64,000 bases of DNA, taken from Limanda limanda (Eukaryota > Chordata > Actinopteri > Pleuronectiformes > Pleuronectidae). Each line of letters begins with the position of its first letter. Position 1 is the first letter of the stretch. The stretch covers positions 20,864,118 through 20,928,117 of the forward strand of contig NC_083639.1 in the NCBI RefSeq assembly GCF_963576545.1. Reading direction: 5' to 3'. The notes beneath the pieces were generated by a model, which saw nothing but the letters and a program-made list of their open reading frames with translations, had not been told where the DNA came from and did no database searches. The position numbers and the translations under genes are program-made. Below, piece by piece: positions 13,794 through 28,300 of the stretch.

Positions 13794-16700
13794 ATGATTC
13801 ATTTATCCTCACACAGGAAGTTAGTGAAGATGTAGAGTAAGATCTGAATAAGCATTTACCTCAAGAGCCCAAGCAACCATCAGTAAACCTGGCCGTAACA
13901 TTCACTACAGTTACATGTACAAAATATTCTGGTGCCCTTATTCAGAAAAAATACTTTATTTCTTCTAAAATGCTCCATGGTTAATAGAAGGGAATTTTCT
14001 TCTAATATTTCCCTCTGCCATGATCAGCTCTGATTAATGTTAAAGGACTCGGCTCTTTCTAACTTAATGGCCCCTTATTGAGTCCAAATTAAGTACTTCA
14101 TAATGTTTAAAAATAGTGTGTGTTTTTCCAAAAATGTGGGCTTTTATTTTGGGTATAAATGTAAAGAAAGGCTCCTTAAACATTAACAATATCTGCATAT
14201 CCTAAATCTTAACAGAAAACAATAAATTCAGAATATCCAAACGGAATATGTGGTTTACATGACTGATCAAATTCAGTATATTGTCATATCTGGAATAACA
14301 ACAGTATTAGTGTGTGTATGTAAAAGTACTGATTCTGAGAGCAACTTTAAAAACAGTGCCACCGCAACAGATACACTGCAAATTGTGAATCTATCATTTC
14401 AAAACAAAACTTTTGTCGTTCAGGCAGGTTTCAATATTAAAAACATTTAAACAGCAGGTGGGTAGAAAAACAGATGACATTTTGGAAGAAATTGACAGCT
14501 ATTAGATTCATTGCTGAGAGACACACACTAATGTATAAAATTACTCTAACACAAGTAATGTTAGCGTCAGTCACTGTATATATAGATGGGTGGAATGTCT
14601 ACACTTACATCCCACTGCCATCTTGTGCTGGTGTTGTAATTTCAAACAATAATTTTTGCAAAGTGGAGTTATGTTATAATGGTCTGATTTTATAGTATCA
14701 AGTAAGTGAATAAAACCAAACTTGGAAACAAGAGCATTTGAACGTACATCAATGTGATGAGAACTATTCAAAATGACAGAAAACATCTTAGGGGACAATG
14801 TATTTATCTTGTAGTTTGACTTTTAAACTTGGTCCATGTCACATTAACACCAAACAGAGACAGGGAGTATGACGTATACTGAAGCCAACCACCAGGGGGT
14901 AATAGTCGTCCATCTTTATATTCAGTGTGGACAAGATGGCAGAAAGGTCAAGACAGGAAAATAACCACAGGCGGCATATACATGGGAAAACCCCCAGAAA
15001 TGTGGGTGGATGATTTGACAGTGAGTGGGGACAAATGGTATAATGCTGCTTTCAAGGCAATTCAGAGGTTGAGATTTTCTGATCTACAATAAAGAATACA
15101 ATGTCACATGCCGCTCAAAGTCAGAGTTCCTACTTTTGATCTTACTTGTGAGCAAAACCATTGACTCAGACTTAATGGTGGGGAAATTGTCCAGTGTCAC
15201 ACAACAATACACGTCAAGACGTCAAACTGCAAATACAGGAACTGACAAGACGTCTGTCATCACGGCAAACTCTGGAACAGACTCAGGATCATGCAGGCTG
15301 GATGTTGGCCCTGGACCACTCAGCTAAGGACTGTGGACAATGAGCGGGAGGAGACAGCCAACTCAGGGTCTGGGCAGAGGAGGGGGGTGGACTCCAAACT
15401 TCTCTGTTTTATCAAGTTTAAGACGCTATAGTAGAGTGTACATCAGGCTTATCTGTAGCGAATATAGGTGTATGGACATAGCCTTTTGAGTCTCTATGGA
15501 GCAAGGCGGCTTGGTGGATCGTTGTCTCCTTGACCTACTTTTTCTTCTGGGGTCTTCAGTCCCTACATATCTCAGGAAAATAGTCAGACAAGTTCTAGAG
15601 TAAGGGATATTATGTCTCCAGGGTAAGGCTCAGAAAGCGGTTGGCTTGGGAGCAGGAGCAGTGGACTAGCTGGTTTAAGACAGGAAGGTTGCAGGCTGCC
15701 TAACTCCAGCCAAAGTGGCCCTAGTGCACGCTGAGGGTTAGCATGCTGGAAGGTAGCGGAGCCGAGACTTGCTGACTGGAGTCCAGACTGGAGGCTAACA
15801 GGCCACACTGGGACACCGGCTGGTGGTTAGAACATTGAATGACTGGCTGCCGGCCAAAGCACTCGGTCGACCCGCTGTCACCAGGACTCACACTGAAACC
15901 CGACATGTACAGACACACACACTATCAGTGTGATATGTCTTATCTAATACGTGTCTCCGCCCACCTGTTTCAACTACTCATCACCATCTAAATAAAATCT
16001 AGGGTTCTGACCAGATAGCTACATGCTAATAGCTATTAATGCACTGTAAGCTAAGACTGCTCGTTTGGTGTACTGAGAATCTTGCACTCACTACTTTTGT
16101 GATTATTGCAGTTTAAGGCAGGAAATTACTCTTTACGTCGATCTACTGATAACCAACGTCTGTCTTGTTTGTTATCTTCATCTAATCATGGCAACTACTG
16201 TTTGTGATAATGTTAAACTAACAGTTAGCTAGTTTATCATTACAGCCACTTATAAGTACTGTAGCCAGTCATATTGCACAGCTTTGAATCAATGAAGCTC
16301 TCACATGCTCATGTGTGTGAACACTGCCATCTAGAGCAAAAGAAGTGCAATACAAAACACAAATCGAATTTATTCCATCCATTATGAAGTCTCATATCCT
16401 AGATGATTAATTCACATGACAGAGATCGATCAGGTAGGATAAAATAAACTGAATCATTAATACAATGAACATTTTCTACAGCTTATACATCTGAGCCCAG
16501 GAGACAGTAGTCTTGTGTTGTTTATAATGACAGTAAACATAAAACCATGGCGTAAGTCACAACAACAAATCTGCAATATCACAACTCGACTAAAAATGTA
16601 GTGAGTGATGATAATTACTGCACAGCATATGTTGCACAAAGGAAACACTGAATAAAAGAGAGATTTGTATTGCTTCAGGAATCAAATGTGTACAATCATC

Positions 16701-16985
16701 CTCTTATTTGCCTAAACCAACACTTAAACAACCATATTGTCATTTCATACTTCTGTTTTCTTCATATACGCAATGCATTTAAACAGATCTATGGTAATAA
16801 TCACAAATGTGCACTGTTACAGCACAGAGGAGTGGTATTACAGCATTCTCAGTGTAATTACTACAATACACTACACCAGAAGTTATTCATATTAGAATCA
16901 ACCTCCACTCAGTGTTGATGCTTCAGTGCAAATGTTGTTGCTATACAGTTATGTAAGTAAACCTCCCTCTTTTGTAATGACTTTC

Positions 16986-17407
16986 TTTATTTAATATTGC
17001 ATGTTTTCAACATATGCTCAGTGGTTAGCAAGCTGGTCACAAATAAACACATTTTAACAAACCAAACATGAAATGCATTTCCATATACTCTGTCTATAGT
17101 ACTAGAAATTATCGCTACAAAATATCCTCTTCCCCAAGTATGCACAACAACGTACAACGCAGAATTGTAACATACTAAAAATATCAGGAAACATGAGTTG
17201 GCGTGAAGAAAGAGCCAGCTCCTCCATTGTGCATGTGTGTGCTTCCATGTGGGTCTCAGTGTCAGTGCAGTCCAGCAGGGGGAAGTGTTATCTGTTGCAC
17301 ACGTCATGACTCCATCTGCCTCAGTGTTCTCAAAGCTTCGTACACACTGCACTACAGTCGGATTCAGGAGGTTTGCTTGATTCTGATTTGGGGTCAGTCT
17401 CTACAGG
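16986..17407 (-). other. klhdc8a: Probable klhdc8a 3' UTR with poly(A) signal
   Basis: Downstream of the TAG stop, the first canonical AATAAA I find on the minus strand is at 16991-16986. That would give a 3' UTR of about 0.42 kb plus the cleavage offset. A longer alternative UTR cannot be excluded. Confidence 0.5.
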
Positions 17408-17461
17408 CTACACACACTCTTCTTCTTTCACATAGAGGATCTCATGGGCTGAGCTGGGAAC
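17408..17461 (-). CDS. klhdc8a: klhdc8a terminal coding exon 7
   Basis: This 18-codon exon encodes VPSSAHEILYVKEEECV and a TAG stop. The acceptor is GCCCTCTTTCAG/GTTCCC, and it joins exon 6 in phase 0 to give VNQVPSSAHEILYV. That fits the short tail which closes the propeller in KLHDC8 proteins (human 8A ends with a similar-length A-x-E-x-L-x-V tail). Its support is splice signals plus the family pattern only. Confidence 0.8.
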   Translation of the reverse strand, partial: VPSSAHEILYVKEEECV

Positions 17462-20400
17462 CTGAAAGAGGGCGAAATAAAGAGATAGTGAAGATCCAAA
17501 GTGAACACAGTCCCTGTCAGTAGTTGAACCACTGTTTTGAGTCAGTCAGCCAGCTGTTGTATTTTAACAATAGCAGGTAAGAGTACCCTTACTCTCTAGT
17601 TAACTACCTTAAAACAAAATCCTCCTTTTCTTTCTAACCATGAAACAATAATCCACTCAATAATAATCAATTCTGTCATTAATTCGATATTGAGATGTGG
17701 TTGAAGCTCATGTGCAAACTCAGTCACTTTCAGTGGGCTAATGATTTCTCCACAAGGGGGAGCTGTTTAGTCACTCACAGAACAGTTTCATTAATCCTGT
17801 TGAAACCAACAGGCAGTTCAAGTGATAGGTGCAGGGTTTCTAATGTTGCAGGGGGTTTTCTCTTTGGCTGCTGCTTTCTTTGTGCTTTTATCTCAAGGTG
17901 AATAGTCTTCAGTGAGTATTAAAGAACAATATAAGACATTTTATAAAACAGGATCTCAAAGTCAACATTTAGTTATTTATGTATTGGCTGATGGAGGTGG
18001 ACGGAGCTCACGTTACATAATGATGAGTAAAGCCACAGTTAACCTGGATATGAAGTAATTAAAATCGACCGAAATGAAACGTCATGCTATCTTCAATAAA
18101 ATTGGGGATTTCTGGGGTTTGAACATTGTTGGAAAGTCAACAGACCCAACATAGGTGTCGTTGGTTTGAGATGAAGTGTTAATTGTCTGTGACCTTTCTA
18201 AACGTGTCATATGTTGGGCTAAACAATTGTTGACCTTGGAAACAGCTGAAAAAACCTCAACTCAAGCTTCACTTCCTTACTTATCTGTTCTGGAGCTCAC
18301 ACAGTCCTCATCCGCAGATTGATTCATGGGTATGAGCGCCAAAAGAAGTCTTTGAAACTGTTCAAACTCAATCTCATTGTTAAAGGGTTAGGGTTAACCA
18401 TAAACTACTTAATTTCTTTGAACAGTAAATAGTAAATATTAACCTACATTTCCACGCAGTGTCTTGTCATGCCGACACTGGTGCAGGTTGAACTGAAGCT
18501 GCAGGTCTGAATCTGTAGGTCTGACAGTGTTTTGTTTCACATGCTCTGCATTAAGGAGTCCCTGAAATCTCATGTTAGGCCACAAGGTCCCTAATTTAAC
18601 ACAATCCTCAAATGTTGGCTTTGTCTACATCACCTGTTCTTGTCTTTTTTGGACTTATTATTGAACAAATCTAATTTCTTTCTCCGAAGGCAGGAATAAA
18701 CTGGAGTAAACAGCAATACATTTCTTCTGGATATTCTTTTCCAACAATTGATTCTTCGTAATCCATAATAATACACAAGGAATATTTGCTTCGATTCCAG
18801 CAGGAATTGTTTTCTAATATCCTGCCCATCCAATCAGACGACAGAGTGGAGGCCTGATTATGAATGATTTGCAATTAGGAGAATCAATAAATCATCTGGG
18901 AGATACTTAGATTCAAGATGAGAAACAGAAGAAACTTCTTTCCCTGAAAACACAAAGTTACAGCTGGAGAAGGACTTGATGTCCATCGCCCCCTGGTGGC
19001 TGTCTGCAGTACAGGTCATAAACCCTGCCTCTTCCATGTTAGCAGTTGGGACATAAAATAAAAAGTCACAGTACACATGAAGCAAATTTTTCTAAAGGTA
19101 GCTCCTTTCACCTAAGGTTGTTCTTATCACGCCGATGACTGTTCAAGTGCTCATGTTTTTGATACATTTGGTTTTAATTAGTAATTTGATGTAAGGAAAA
19201 CAGGGGGAAACATCATGATTGACACTTGGCACTGACTTGGGATTGGTCGAGCATATGTGACATCCACAGTTTTAATACTATGGATGAGCAGGTTTAATTT
19301 TGATGTGAGCTAATTGTGTAGTAGAGACACATTCAAGCATTTGTACCCTCATGGTTGAATGCACTGATTATAAGTTGCTTCAGATAAAAGCATCCGCTAC
19401 ATGATATGTAATAATGTAATGTAGAGGGGTTACTATTGGTCATTCCTGCGCTGTTATCTTCTGTATTTGGTCTTAGAGAATTATGGTGGTTGTTTTATGA
19501 CACTGCTCATCACAGGGAGAAGTAGGTACTGTCCAGCACTGTTGTGTGCAGTGAGTAAAGCAGGGACAGATCTGCGTAGGTGTGATCCTCATGGACATAC
19601 ATGCAGTGAGTAAGTCGACAGACAGCTACACACATCCACACACAAGCATGACCTCTCACTCAGCAGCAGCTGCTGCTCCACATGATGGGTGATGGTATAA
19701 ATAAACTTGAAATAAAATGGGACATCATTTTTTTCTCTTTTCAAAACAGTGAGCATCTGCTGATATTGATTCATTCAGCTGCTAAGTCACTGTAATAACT
19801 TTCTGTTTAACAGCACAAAACCTTCTGTACCTGGTTGACTCCTCCCACCACCAGGAGGCGGTCTCTGATGACAATGGAGGAGGCGGAGCATCTCGGGAAG
19901 CTCATGGGAGCTAACCTCTCCCACTTCTTCCTTTGAGGATCGAAGGCCTCCACTGTGTCCAGAGCCGAGGGTTCATGACCTAAAGCATGTAGGATGACAT
20001 GAAAACACACACAGTCACAGAACAATATTTCTAAATTTCCCCTTTAAATCTCAGTTATCTCAGATTGACATTTACATCTGAATTTAACTCAAAATGCTGC
20101 AGCTAATCAGGTGTTTGAGACTATTTTTACAGCCAGTGGTTAAATTGTGGGGGCGGGAAGATATTTTCTCTGAGGGCAAGTGTTAACCACAAACTGTAAA
20201 CAGCTTTCATATCGACTATGAAGAAAGTAGCTCCAATTAACACTTCGTGCTCTGCAGATGTCCACAGTAACTGTGTCTGTAAAAGGAGGTTGCTGATGCA
20301 CTTGATAAATCTCCTTTTTTTTATGCTGTAACACAAAGTGAATTAATTCTCCTCCTCTGAATTATTTATCTTTTGTTTATTTGGATGAAGCAAAAAAACA

Positions 20401-22346
20401 GTATACATGGATTTCAAGGAAAACTAAGTGAAAAACTTTAAAGCCTCAAAGACAATAATACAACTGCTCAAATATTTACCTTAGTCCTTTTCTCAAAGCA
20501 CAGCCAGTGCCTTTTTAATTATATTAATTTGAGAGATTATAGTTTATTGCATTTAAGTAATAAATTCCCTGAAATAATAAACTTGATATGGCAGCAAAAA
20601 GCTCTGATAGTGCTCTAATGATTTCACTGCAGACTCCAAACAGGTACAACAGTTTACCAGTTGTGCTGATGGTAGATTCATTGAAAAGTTACCGTAGGGA
20701 CCTCCACCAATTGGACAGTACTAGCTGTCTATCACACGGTATCCACATCCCAATGCATGCAGTGGTTTATCGTCTATTTGACTAATACAAATTAATGTTG
20801 TGATGTATTAGAGAAGACTTGAATCTATAGAGATTGAGAACATAAACTCTTCAAGAAAATATTTAATAACGTTATAAATCAAGTGAGAAGTAGGTACATT
20901 TTCTCATAGACTAGAGTCACACTCTGCATGTCATTCAAGACAACACAGGTTTCAGGCACTTCCGCATTGGCTTCATTTTCTCAACCCTGAGTCTGCGTCC
21001 ATTTCTATACAGACTATGGTCCAATGTAAAAAACATAACAATTCTGCAGTGCAGATTAGAAAGAGCTGGAACAATAAAAGATGCCATGTTGGTTACAGCC
21101 AGACAGTAAATGCTTCAGCTGATAAATTTGAATTACCGCTTTACCGGTTGTATACCAACCAGTGTAGTTTCAGTGAACATATTTCTACATTCTTTTTTCC
21201 CCAGATTCATGTGATGTGACTGTGACCTTTGACCCATGAAACGTAATCTCTTTATCTTTGAGTCCAATAGAATTTTACCAGATGTAATGACATTACTTAC
21301 GGGCAGACCTAATACATCACATTCACAGGAACATGAGGTCACTTTGACCTTGACCTTTGACCACCATATGTAATATAAATCCCTTTGTGAATTTCGGATA
21401 TATTGTGTTCAATACAACGCATGTGAACTTGACCTTTTGAACTTCTATCACAAAAGTATAATCAGTTCCTTTTTTTAGCCTTAGTAAATGTTTGTAGCAA
21501 ATTTGACGTCATTTCCTCAAGCAAATCATGTCTCACTTGAATTAATTCAACTCCCATAATTACCTTGGGAACTGGCACTCGTTTTGTTTAATTATATTTT
21601 ATATCACATATACTCATTTGTGGGTGTGCAGGTGGCTCGGAAATGAGCACCTCCAGCTGTACTAGGGAGAGTAGATTGGCACAGCTGAGTCTAGCTGGCC
21701 AAACACTCTCCACGGATTAAAAGGCAGCAGGAGAGCTGCCACAGGGAGAAACACATGAGGTAGAGACTGCCACATATGGAGAAAGAGACAGACTGAACTG
21801 AGCTGCTGCTGCACCTGAAAAGGTTGTGTTATTGGCTCTAAGTTTACTTTGTTGAATTTATGTTTGCTCTTTCTGTTAAATAAAAGATGCTGAAAAGATG
21901 TTCCTTTTCCCCGGTCGGTGGTGAAGCCGACGCCTCCTCCTGTCCCTGCTCCCTGGCACAAACATGTTTGAGCAGCAGAAGTTTTAGTTTACCGTTTGTC
22001 TCTCTTACCAAGTCCTCCTGCTATGACCATCCGGCCACGCAGGAACGCAGCAGCAAAGTCAGCTCTCTTTGTTTTCAGTGCAACCGTCTCCTCCGACTTC
22101 AACCACACACCTGCAGACAAAGAAGAAGAAGAAGAAACAAGAGCAGGAATTACTTAATGTGTGAGTGTGGGTGTGCACAAGTTTATAAAGTATTTGAGGT
22201 GAAGTCCAGTGCCACTGTAGTGCACCTTCAGATAGACAGGATGCTGCTGAGCCTGTTTATGCAGAGTGACCTTCCACAAACAGGTCATCCAACAGGCAGC
22301 TGCATTGAGGAATTGAACATACAGCGCACACACACACACACACACA

Positions 22347-22399
<53 letters not shown>

Positions 22400-25300
22400 G
22401 GCAAGGGCGCACAAAGGTTATAACAAACAGACTACAAACAGACAGTGAGAGGACAGGAAGGCTGGAGCTGGAGGTCAGAGAGGACAACTTTGTTTGCCTG
22501 CTCTCTCATCATTTTTATGACTGTACTTACATGAAAAAACTGAACTGATGAATAATGACAGAACAACACTGAAGATGATGTTGACAAGATCACTTCAATC
22601 AGCTTTTTCTCTGGGCCATCTTCCCATTTAGTATGGAAAGGAGGTTGTATGCCTAAGATGGCTGCTCTTAAACTCTGAAGTCGGTTAAGCAGCATTAAAA
22701 TTCAGCTGGACTCCTGCAAACTGCAGTTCATCTGACAGCAGGTTTACTGTGTAGTAGTGGGTTGTTGAAACTAGAGCAGAGCGGCCCCCATCCCTACATA
22801 CAGGGAGGCAGCTCTTCTCATTCTAGACTGAATTGTGGTACAGTTGCTTCACTTGCAGTACACGTTGTGGAAATATCATATTTATAAGCAATTAATAGCA
22901 GCATTGAAAATACAACATGGAAAATGGACAAAATCCAAACCCCTAGAGAGGAAGGGGAGAGATGAAAAGGTTGAAGAAAAAAATTACCTCAAGCTGATGA
23001 TACAACACATAAAAAGATAAATTACAGGTTTCATATCAGCAAGGGGTTACTGGGGCCGGTCTGGGTGAGGAAGTCCAGAGTCATTTTTTAGACACACCAC
23101 GCCCTGTCCCATTTTACATACGTAACAAAAACCGAATAAAGGAAAAAAAGGAACTTAAAGCTGAAAAAACTGCTTAACTGAACAAGAGCAGCACTTGCCT
23201 TCATCACGTCCCAACATTCACCTTAAAGTCAGTCAATCACACCAAATTTTATACACTCAGAAATATCAGTCCTCTTTCAGGGTCAAATAAGTATTCATTG
23301 GGAAATAAGTGAAAATTATGTGAAAAACTGTTCTTATTTACCATAGAAATAATAATAGAAAATAGAGACTAGATTTTGGAAAAATCTCACAATGATAGAG
23401 AAAGTAATAAAATAATTCCCCAGATCTACGATAAAATGTAACGGGTTATTTCTTGGCCCATGGTCCATTCTTCCACCAGGTTTCAAGAAAACTAGTTCAG
23501 CAGTTTTCTGATATTTCTTTAAATAGCAGAGAGGTTCTCTTCCCTCCATGACTGGTGTCTTCATATTAAGTAGTAACAATTATGGAGAGCGTGTCCCTTG
23601 TCCACAATCCATAAGTGTTACTGAAGTGTTCAGTCCGTGAAATCCACACAGACTGTGTTGTCAGAACCGGCTTCATGTCTGTCTGGAGCTGAAAGGACAG
23701 TGACCTTGTCCACTGACCGAAAGTTACCGAACAGGGGGATAAATCAACACTGTTTATTTATTGATTCCCCTCATCTTCTACAGGGCGGGGGAACCTGCCT
23801 ACAGTGTAAGCAGAAAGTTCACGGTGACACTGGGAGCCCTTATCAGTCATTACAGATAACCTCATTACAGATTTAAATAGCTGTCTGTGGAGATTATGCT
23901 TAAGTATGTGCACCAGAGGGTAGAAAGGACAGAGTCATCGTGCATTGGTTCATTTGATAAAAAGAAGACTTCCTGTTCTGTGAACCAAGAGAGAGACAAC
24001 CGTCTACGATGTCTTTGCTGTGGATTATCTAAATTAAATTAGCTGTGGAGGTTCACAAGCTGATTCATGTGATCATACATTGTAAGACAGCTGCTTATGT
24101 GCAGTGTGAAGGAAATTATTGCATGTGTGTAAGTATCACATAGAAACTTCATTCACCAACCAAAGGCAGCAACTAAATGTTGATTTTTTTTCGCTAATAA
24201 CAAGCTCAAATTGTTTTTGTGGGTCTTAGAGTCTGGCAACATTTCTTGCTCCACAAGATGTCTCACTCACCACCATGCAGCAGCTAGTTACACACCCACA
24301 TTTATCAACATAGGATCCAGGTTAAAAAATACTGGAAGTCTCCTTTATGGGCGACAGTGGGTAGAGCTGGTCATCCAATAACCAGGAGGTCTCTGGTTCA
24401 ATCCCAAGCTCCTCCAATCAGCTTGCCAAACAGTCCATGGGCAAAATACTGACCCCGCAAATTGTCCCTTATGGCTTTTCTATTAGCGTATGAATGGTGT
24501 GTGATTAAAACGTCACAGTTCATAGAAGTGTATGAATGGGTGAATGGGACTTTGCTATATAATGCTCTTTGTGTCGTTGATACGACTAGAAAAGCACTAT
24601 ACACAGTCCATTTATTAACTTGAAGGAGAATTTGTTTTAATGAGAAATTTAAATTCTGCATTAAACTGGTAACTTGAAACGGTCTATCATTACATCTAAA
24701 ATGTACTGACTTAGGGCTGTCCTCCTATTCTTTTGGATTGGAGCCAGTCTGTCAGCACAGCATGGACGGCAACAGGACACCTGCACATATTCGTTCAGCA
24801 CAAAAGAGAAAGCTGGCTCAATGTTTTTTTTCTTGGTTTATTAATTTTTTTAATTTGAATGCTGTATTTTTGTTGTCACTTCAGAAGACAAAATAGCTGT
24901 TAGGGATATCTATAATAGGGATACTGGCTTGTTTGTCATTGCCACAGTGCTCAATCTACACCTGGAACAGAAATATTTAACTCTGGTGTATGTTGAACAT
25001 TACGAATTGCTTTACGAGATACGTCACACACCAACAACCAGAGCCAGAGCTAGCAGCTAGCTGTAAGATAACTAGCTTGCCATTCTCAGCATGGACATCA
25101 TGGCAGCGGCACTGATTTGTCTGGAAATATGAAGAAGAGAGAGAAAAAGTGACAGTGCGAGAAAACCAAATCATACTTAGTGAATAACCGATCATATTTC
25201 ACTTGCTGGCGAGAGCTAAAGAGGCCAAAGGATGCAAGACAGACGTGGACATGCCGTTGTTGTTATTGGACAGTATTTCATAACCTTAGCTTGTTTGCTA

Positions 25301-28300
25301 CGTCTTGTGCTTTTCTGCTTATTTGAAGATGGGCTGTTATGCTACTGTTCTACTCTGAGTTGAGTGCACACAAACATTAACTGTCAGACCTCAAAAACCT
25401 TCTCAATTGCAGATAATCCAGCGGCAATATACTGCTGGAGACGATGTGGAATGGTTGGCGACCACTCACACATATTTTATGATTGCCCAATGATGCTTCC
25501 TTTCTGGAAGGGGATAAAGACCGAAATAGATACAGTTTTGGGAATTAATATACTATTCACCCCAAGTCAGTTTCTTTTCGATCTAACTCCTGAAGGCTTG
25601 TACACAAGAGACCAAGAGCACTTGTTACATATATTCTTGATAACTGCTAGGAAAATGGTGACAATAAAATGGTTGAATCCACAGCCACCTACAGTGGCAC
25701 AGTGGAAACAGAAGCTGAGGGAGGTGTATGGAATGGAGGCTTTAATTAAAAATTAAGGTCTGATGTTTTTGTGAGGAGGTGGCTACCTATTGCAGGATAC
25801 CTCTCTAACTGAGGGGAATCCTGTGGTACGACGGAATGTCTTAACGGTCCATTTATTTTATTATTTTTCACTAATCAGTCTGTCATATATAATTTGTGAT
25901 GTTGTCAAGGAATGTTTGTGTTTCTCTTCAATAAAGTTCTAAAAAAAACAAAAAAACCCTTCTCAATCGATGTGGTTCTTTGGCCTCTGACGTTTGACGG
26001 TTTCTTCTCTGTCAGCTTGTCAAAAAATGCACATGTGTACAGTTGTGAACACGAAGAGGCTCAGACCAGAACTTGTGTTTACAACAGTGAATAACGCATT
26101 CCACCTGTAGGGGGAGCCCGTGTTTAGCCAAGAGCTAATCTTGCTTTGTGTTGCTTTAAAAGCCAACTGTTTCCACTCGGCCCATAGAACCCACTCCTCT
26201 GTACAGATATCCCAACCAACCAGTGAGAGCTGTTCGTTGCAATGAGGCACAAATGATCCTTCAACTGGTTCCATCCTAGAACATTGCTAATGCAAAAAAA
26301 TGAATAAACCCCACTGGGATTTATAACGCAGGTGCAGTGGTGAGAAAGTGCTTTTTTCTTATCTACCCGTTAAGAAAGCCATTGGCAGCTTTAATCCCAA
26401 AATAACACAAGACAACAATCAGTCGAGCCGCAGGTGTGGAAGACATTACAGTTTTTTATTTAATCTCCCTAATTAGCTGACACTTAAAACTCTTTCTTAA
26501 AACCTTATGCAGTGCAGAGGTGACATTTTACTTCACGCTCAAGCATCCACACTCCAAATGATAGGGAAATTACCTAACAGTGGAGGAAATGAAAACATAG
26601 CTCACAAAATAATGGTTCTCTCCTGAAGTTTTCCCTTTTTTAGGTTTAGCTGCTGCCAAGTCTTGTTTATCTGTAGGAAACCCAGACTGAGGAGAAGCGT
26701 GACAGAGTGAGAAAGATAACTTCATTAGGGAACGAGGGAGGGAGAGAGCATTAGAAAGAGAGATCGAGGCAGAACAAGAGAAAAAAAGCACAAGAAAAGC
26801 TTTCTTCTTTTTCTGAATCTCTCTCTCTTTCTCCTATTATTTATGATGTTTTTTTTCCATTTTCTTTCTCCCTCATACTCTTTTCATTCTCTCTGCTCTT
26901 TTCAATTTATTTTCAATCGTTTTCTTAAACAAAAGGCAGAGACAACAAGGTCAAGAGAAAAGCGAGGGAAAGATAAGTAGCCAGATGGGGAGTTTTCTTG
27001 CTCGTTGCAGAGTGCGATCAGGAGCAGTTTTTTCCAGCCTGCTTAAGTTACAGGGGAGACATCACAGTAGAGAGATCACAGCTGGTTCTCACCTCTGAGG
27101 AAAATCCTCTCTGTGAGTAATTCACTGTTGTGTTACATCAATCTATGACATTCAATAAATCCCAGCCGCCATTGTGTGATCAAGAATATACTCAGATTCA
27201 TGTTCTTTATTTACTTTTTACTATATGATTTAAAGAGAGGTTTTAGACTGTTTATACATGTTTTCGGCAAAGCTCTAGGTCAGTGGTTCTTAACCTAGGT
27301 TCGATCGAACCCAAGGGTTTCGGTGAGTCACTCTCGGGGGTTCGGCAGGGGTCAAGACACACACAGTATAGCCCGGTTCACACTGGCAATATCTGGCCGT
27401 TTTTGTCGGCCGTCAAAAAATTGGCTGCAGACAATTCGGCAACGCACAATTTTTCTTCGCCGTGTCAGATTACAAATACAACAACGCTCTCAACGTTTGG
27501 GTGACCCTTGAGATACTCACACCGTTTGGTACAACTTATTTATATAATACTTTTCGAGGATGGTAGATATGAAAATTAAGAAAAGGAACAGACTTTGTTG
27601 TGAAAATGAAATAAGAGTCGCACTTGCCAAGGTGAAGCCGCGCATTTCTGAAGCTGTATCTGAAATTCCTGTTAGTTGGTTTTGTTCTTTGAACACAGTG
27701 ATTTTGTGAGCACCTGATGTATGGTTAATTTTGTGCACTAACAAAATATATACCTATGTTTTGAAGAAATAATATTTTATTTGTCCAATTACGAAGGGTT
27801 CGGTGAATGCACTGATGAAGCTTGCAGGGTTCAGTACCTCCAATAAGGTTAAGAACCACTGCTCTAGGTCATCTTAGTTAATACAAACAGTTTTTAGCAC
27901 CAAGTTTGGTTTCTAATGTAATGATACAGAGAATCAATCAATAATAATACAAGAGAAAACTGTTCGCAGAGAAAAAGGTTTGCCTCGATTCCTCCAAACA
28001 AAAGATCCAACATTATGGTACAAGCTGGTGAAACAAATATAAAATCCTCAGTAGATCAAACTGTCTTCCCTTTGGCCTTTACCGTCTGACAGTGATGCAA
28101 CAACCTGTAACTGCATTGCATTCTGGTAAAAAATCACTTCCTTCACTGCAATTGATTTGTCTTTTTGTTAATGATTGATGGAAAATGGATACCTGAAAGA
28201 AAATTATTCTCTTTGATCTGACACCGACATTATATTCTATCTTCTATTTCCCTTCATACTAGATGCTGGGAACATACCGTGACATCATCTATTGCCCCCA

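Larger units (their letters stand above)
8820..16980. other. No supported gene; microsatellites and repeat scraps
   Basis: It contains two long GT arrays, the diverged foldback-family copy at 12.6 kb, and scattered pieces such as the CCACCAGGGGG..GTCCATCTTTATAT motif near 14890. I see no exon with both splice signals and a recognisable product. Confidence 0.5.

Noticed and set aside
22154..22414. CRISPR-like or other prokaryotic repeat array
   Set aside because: It is a simple CA repeat in a vertebrate genome. No array of unique spacers occurs anywhere in the window.
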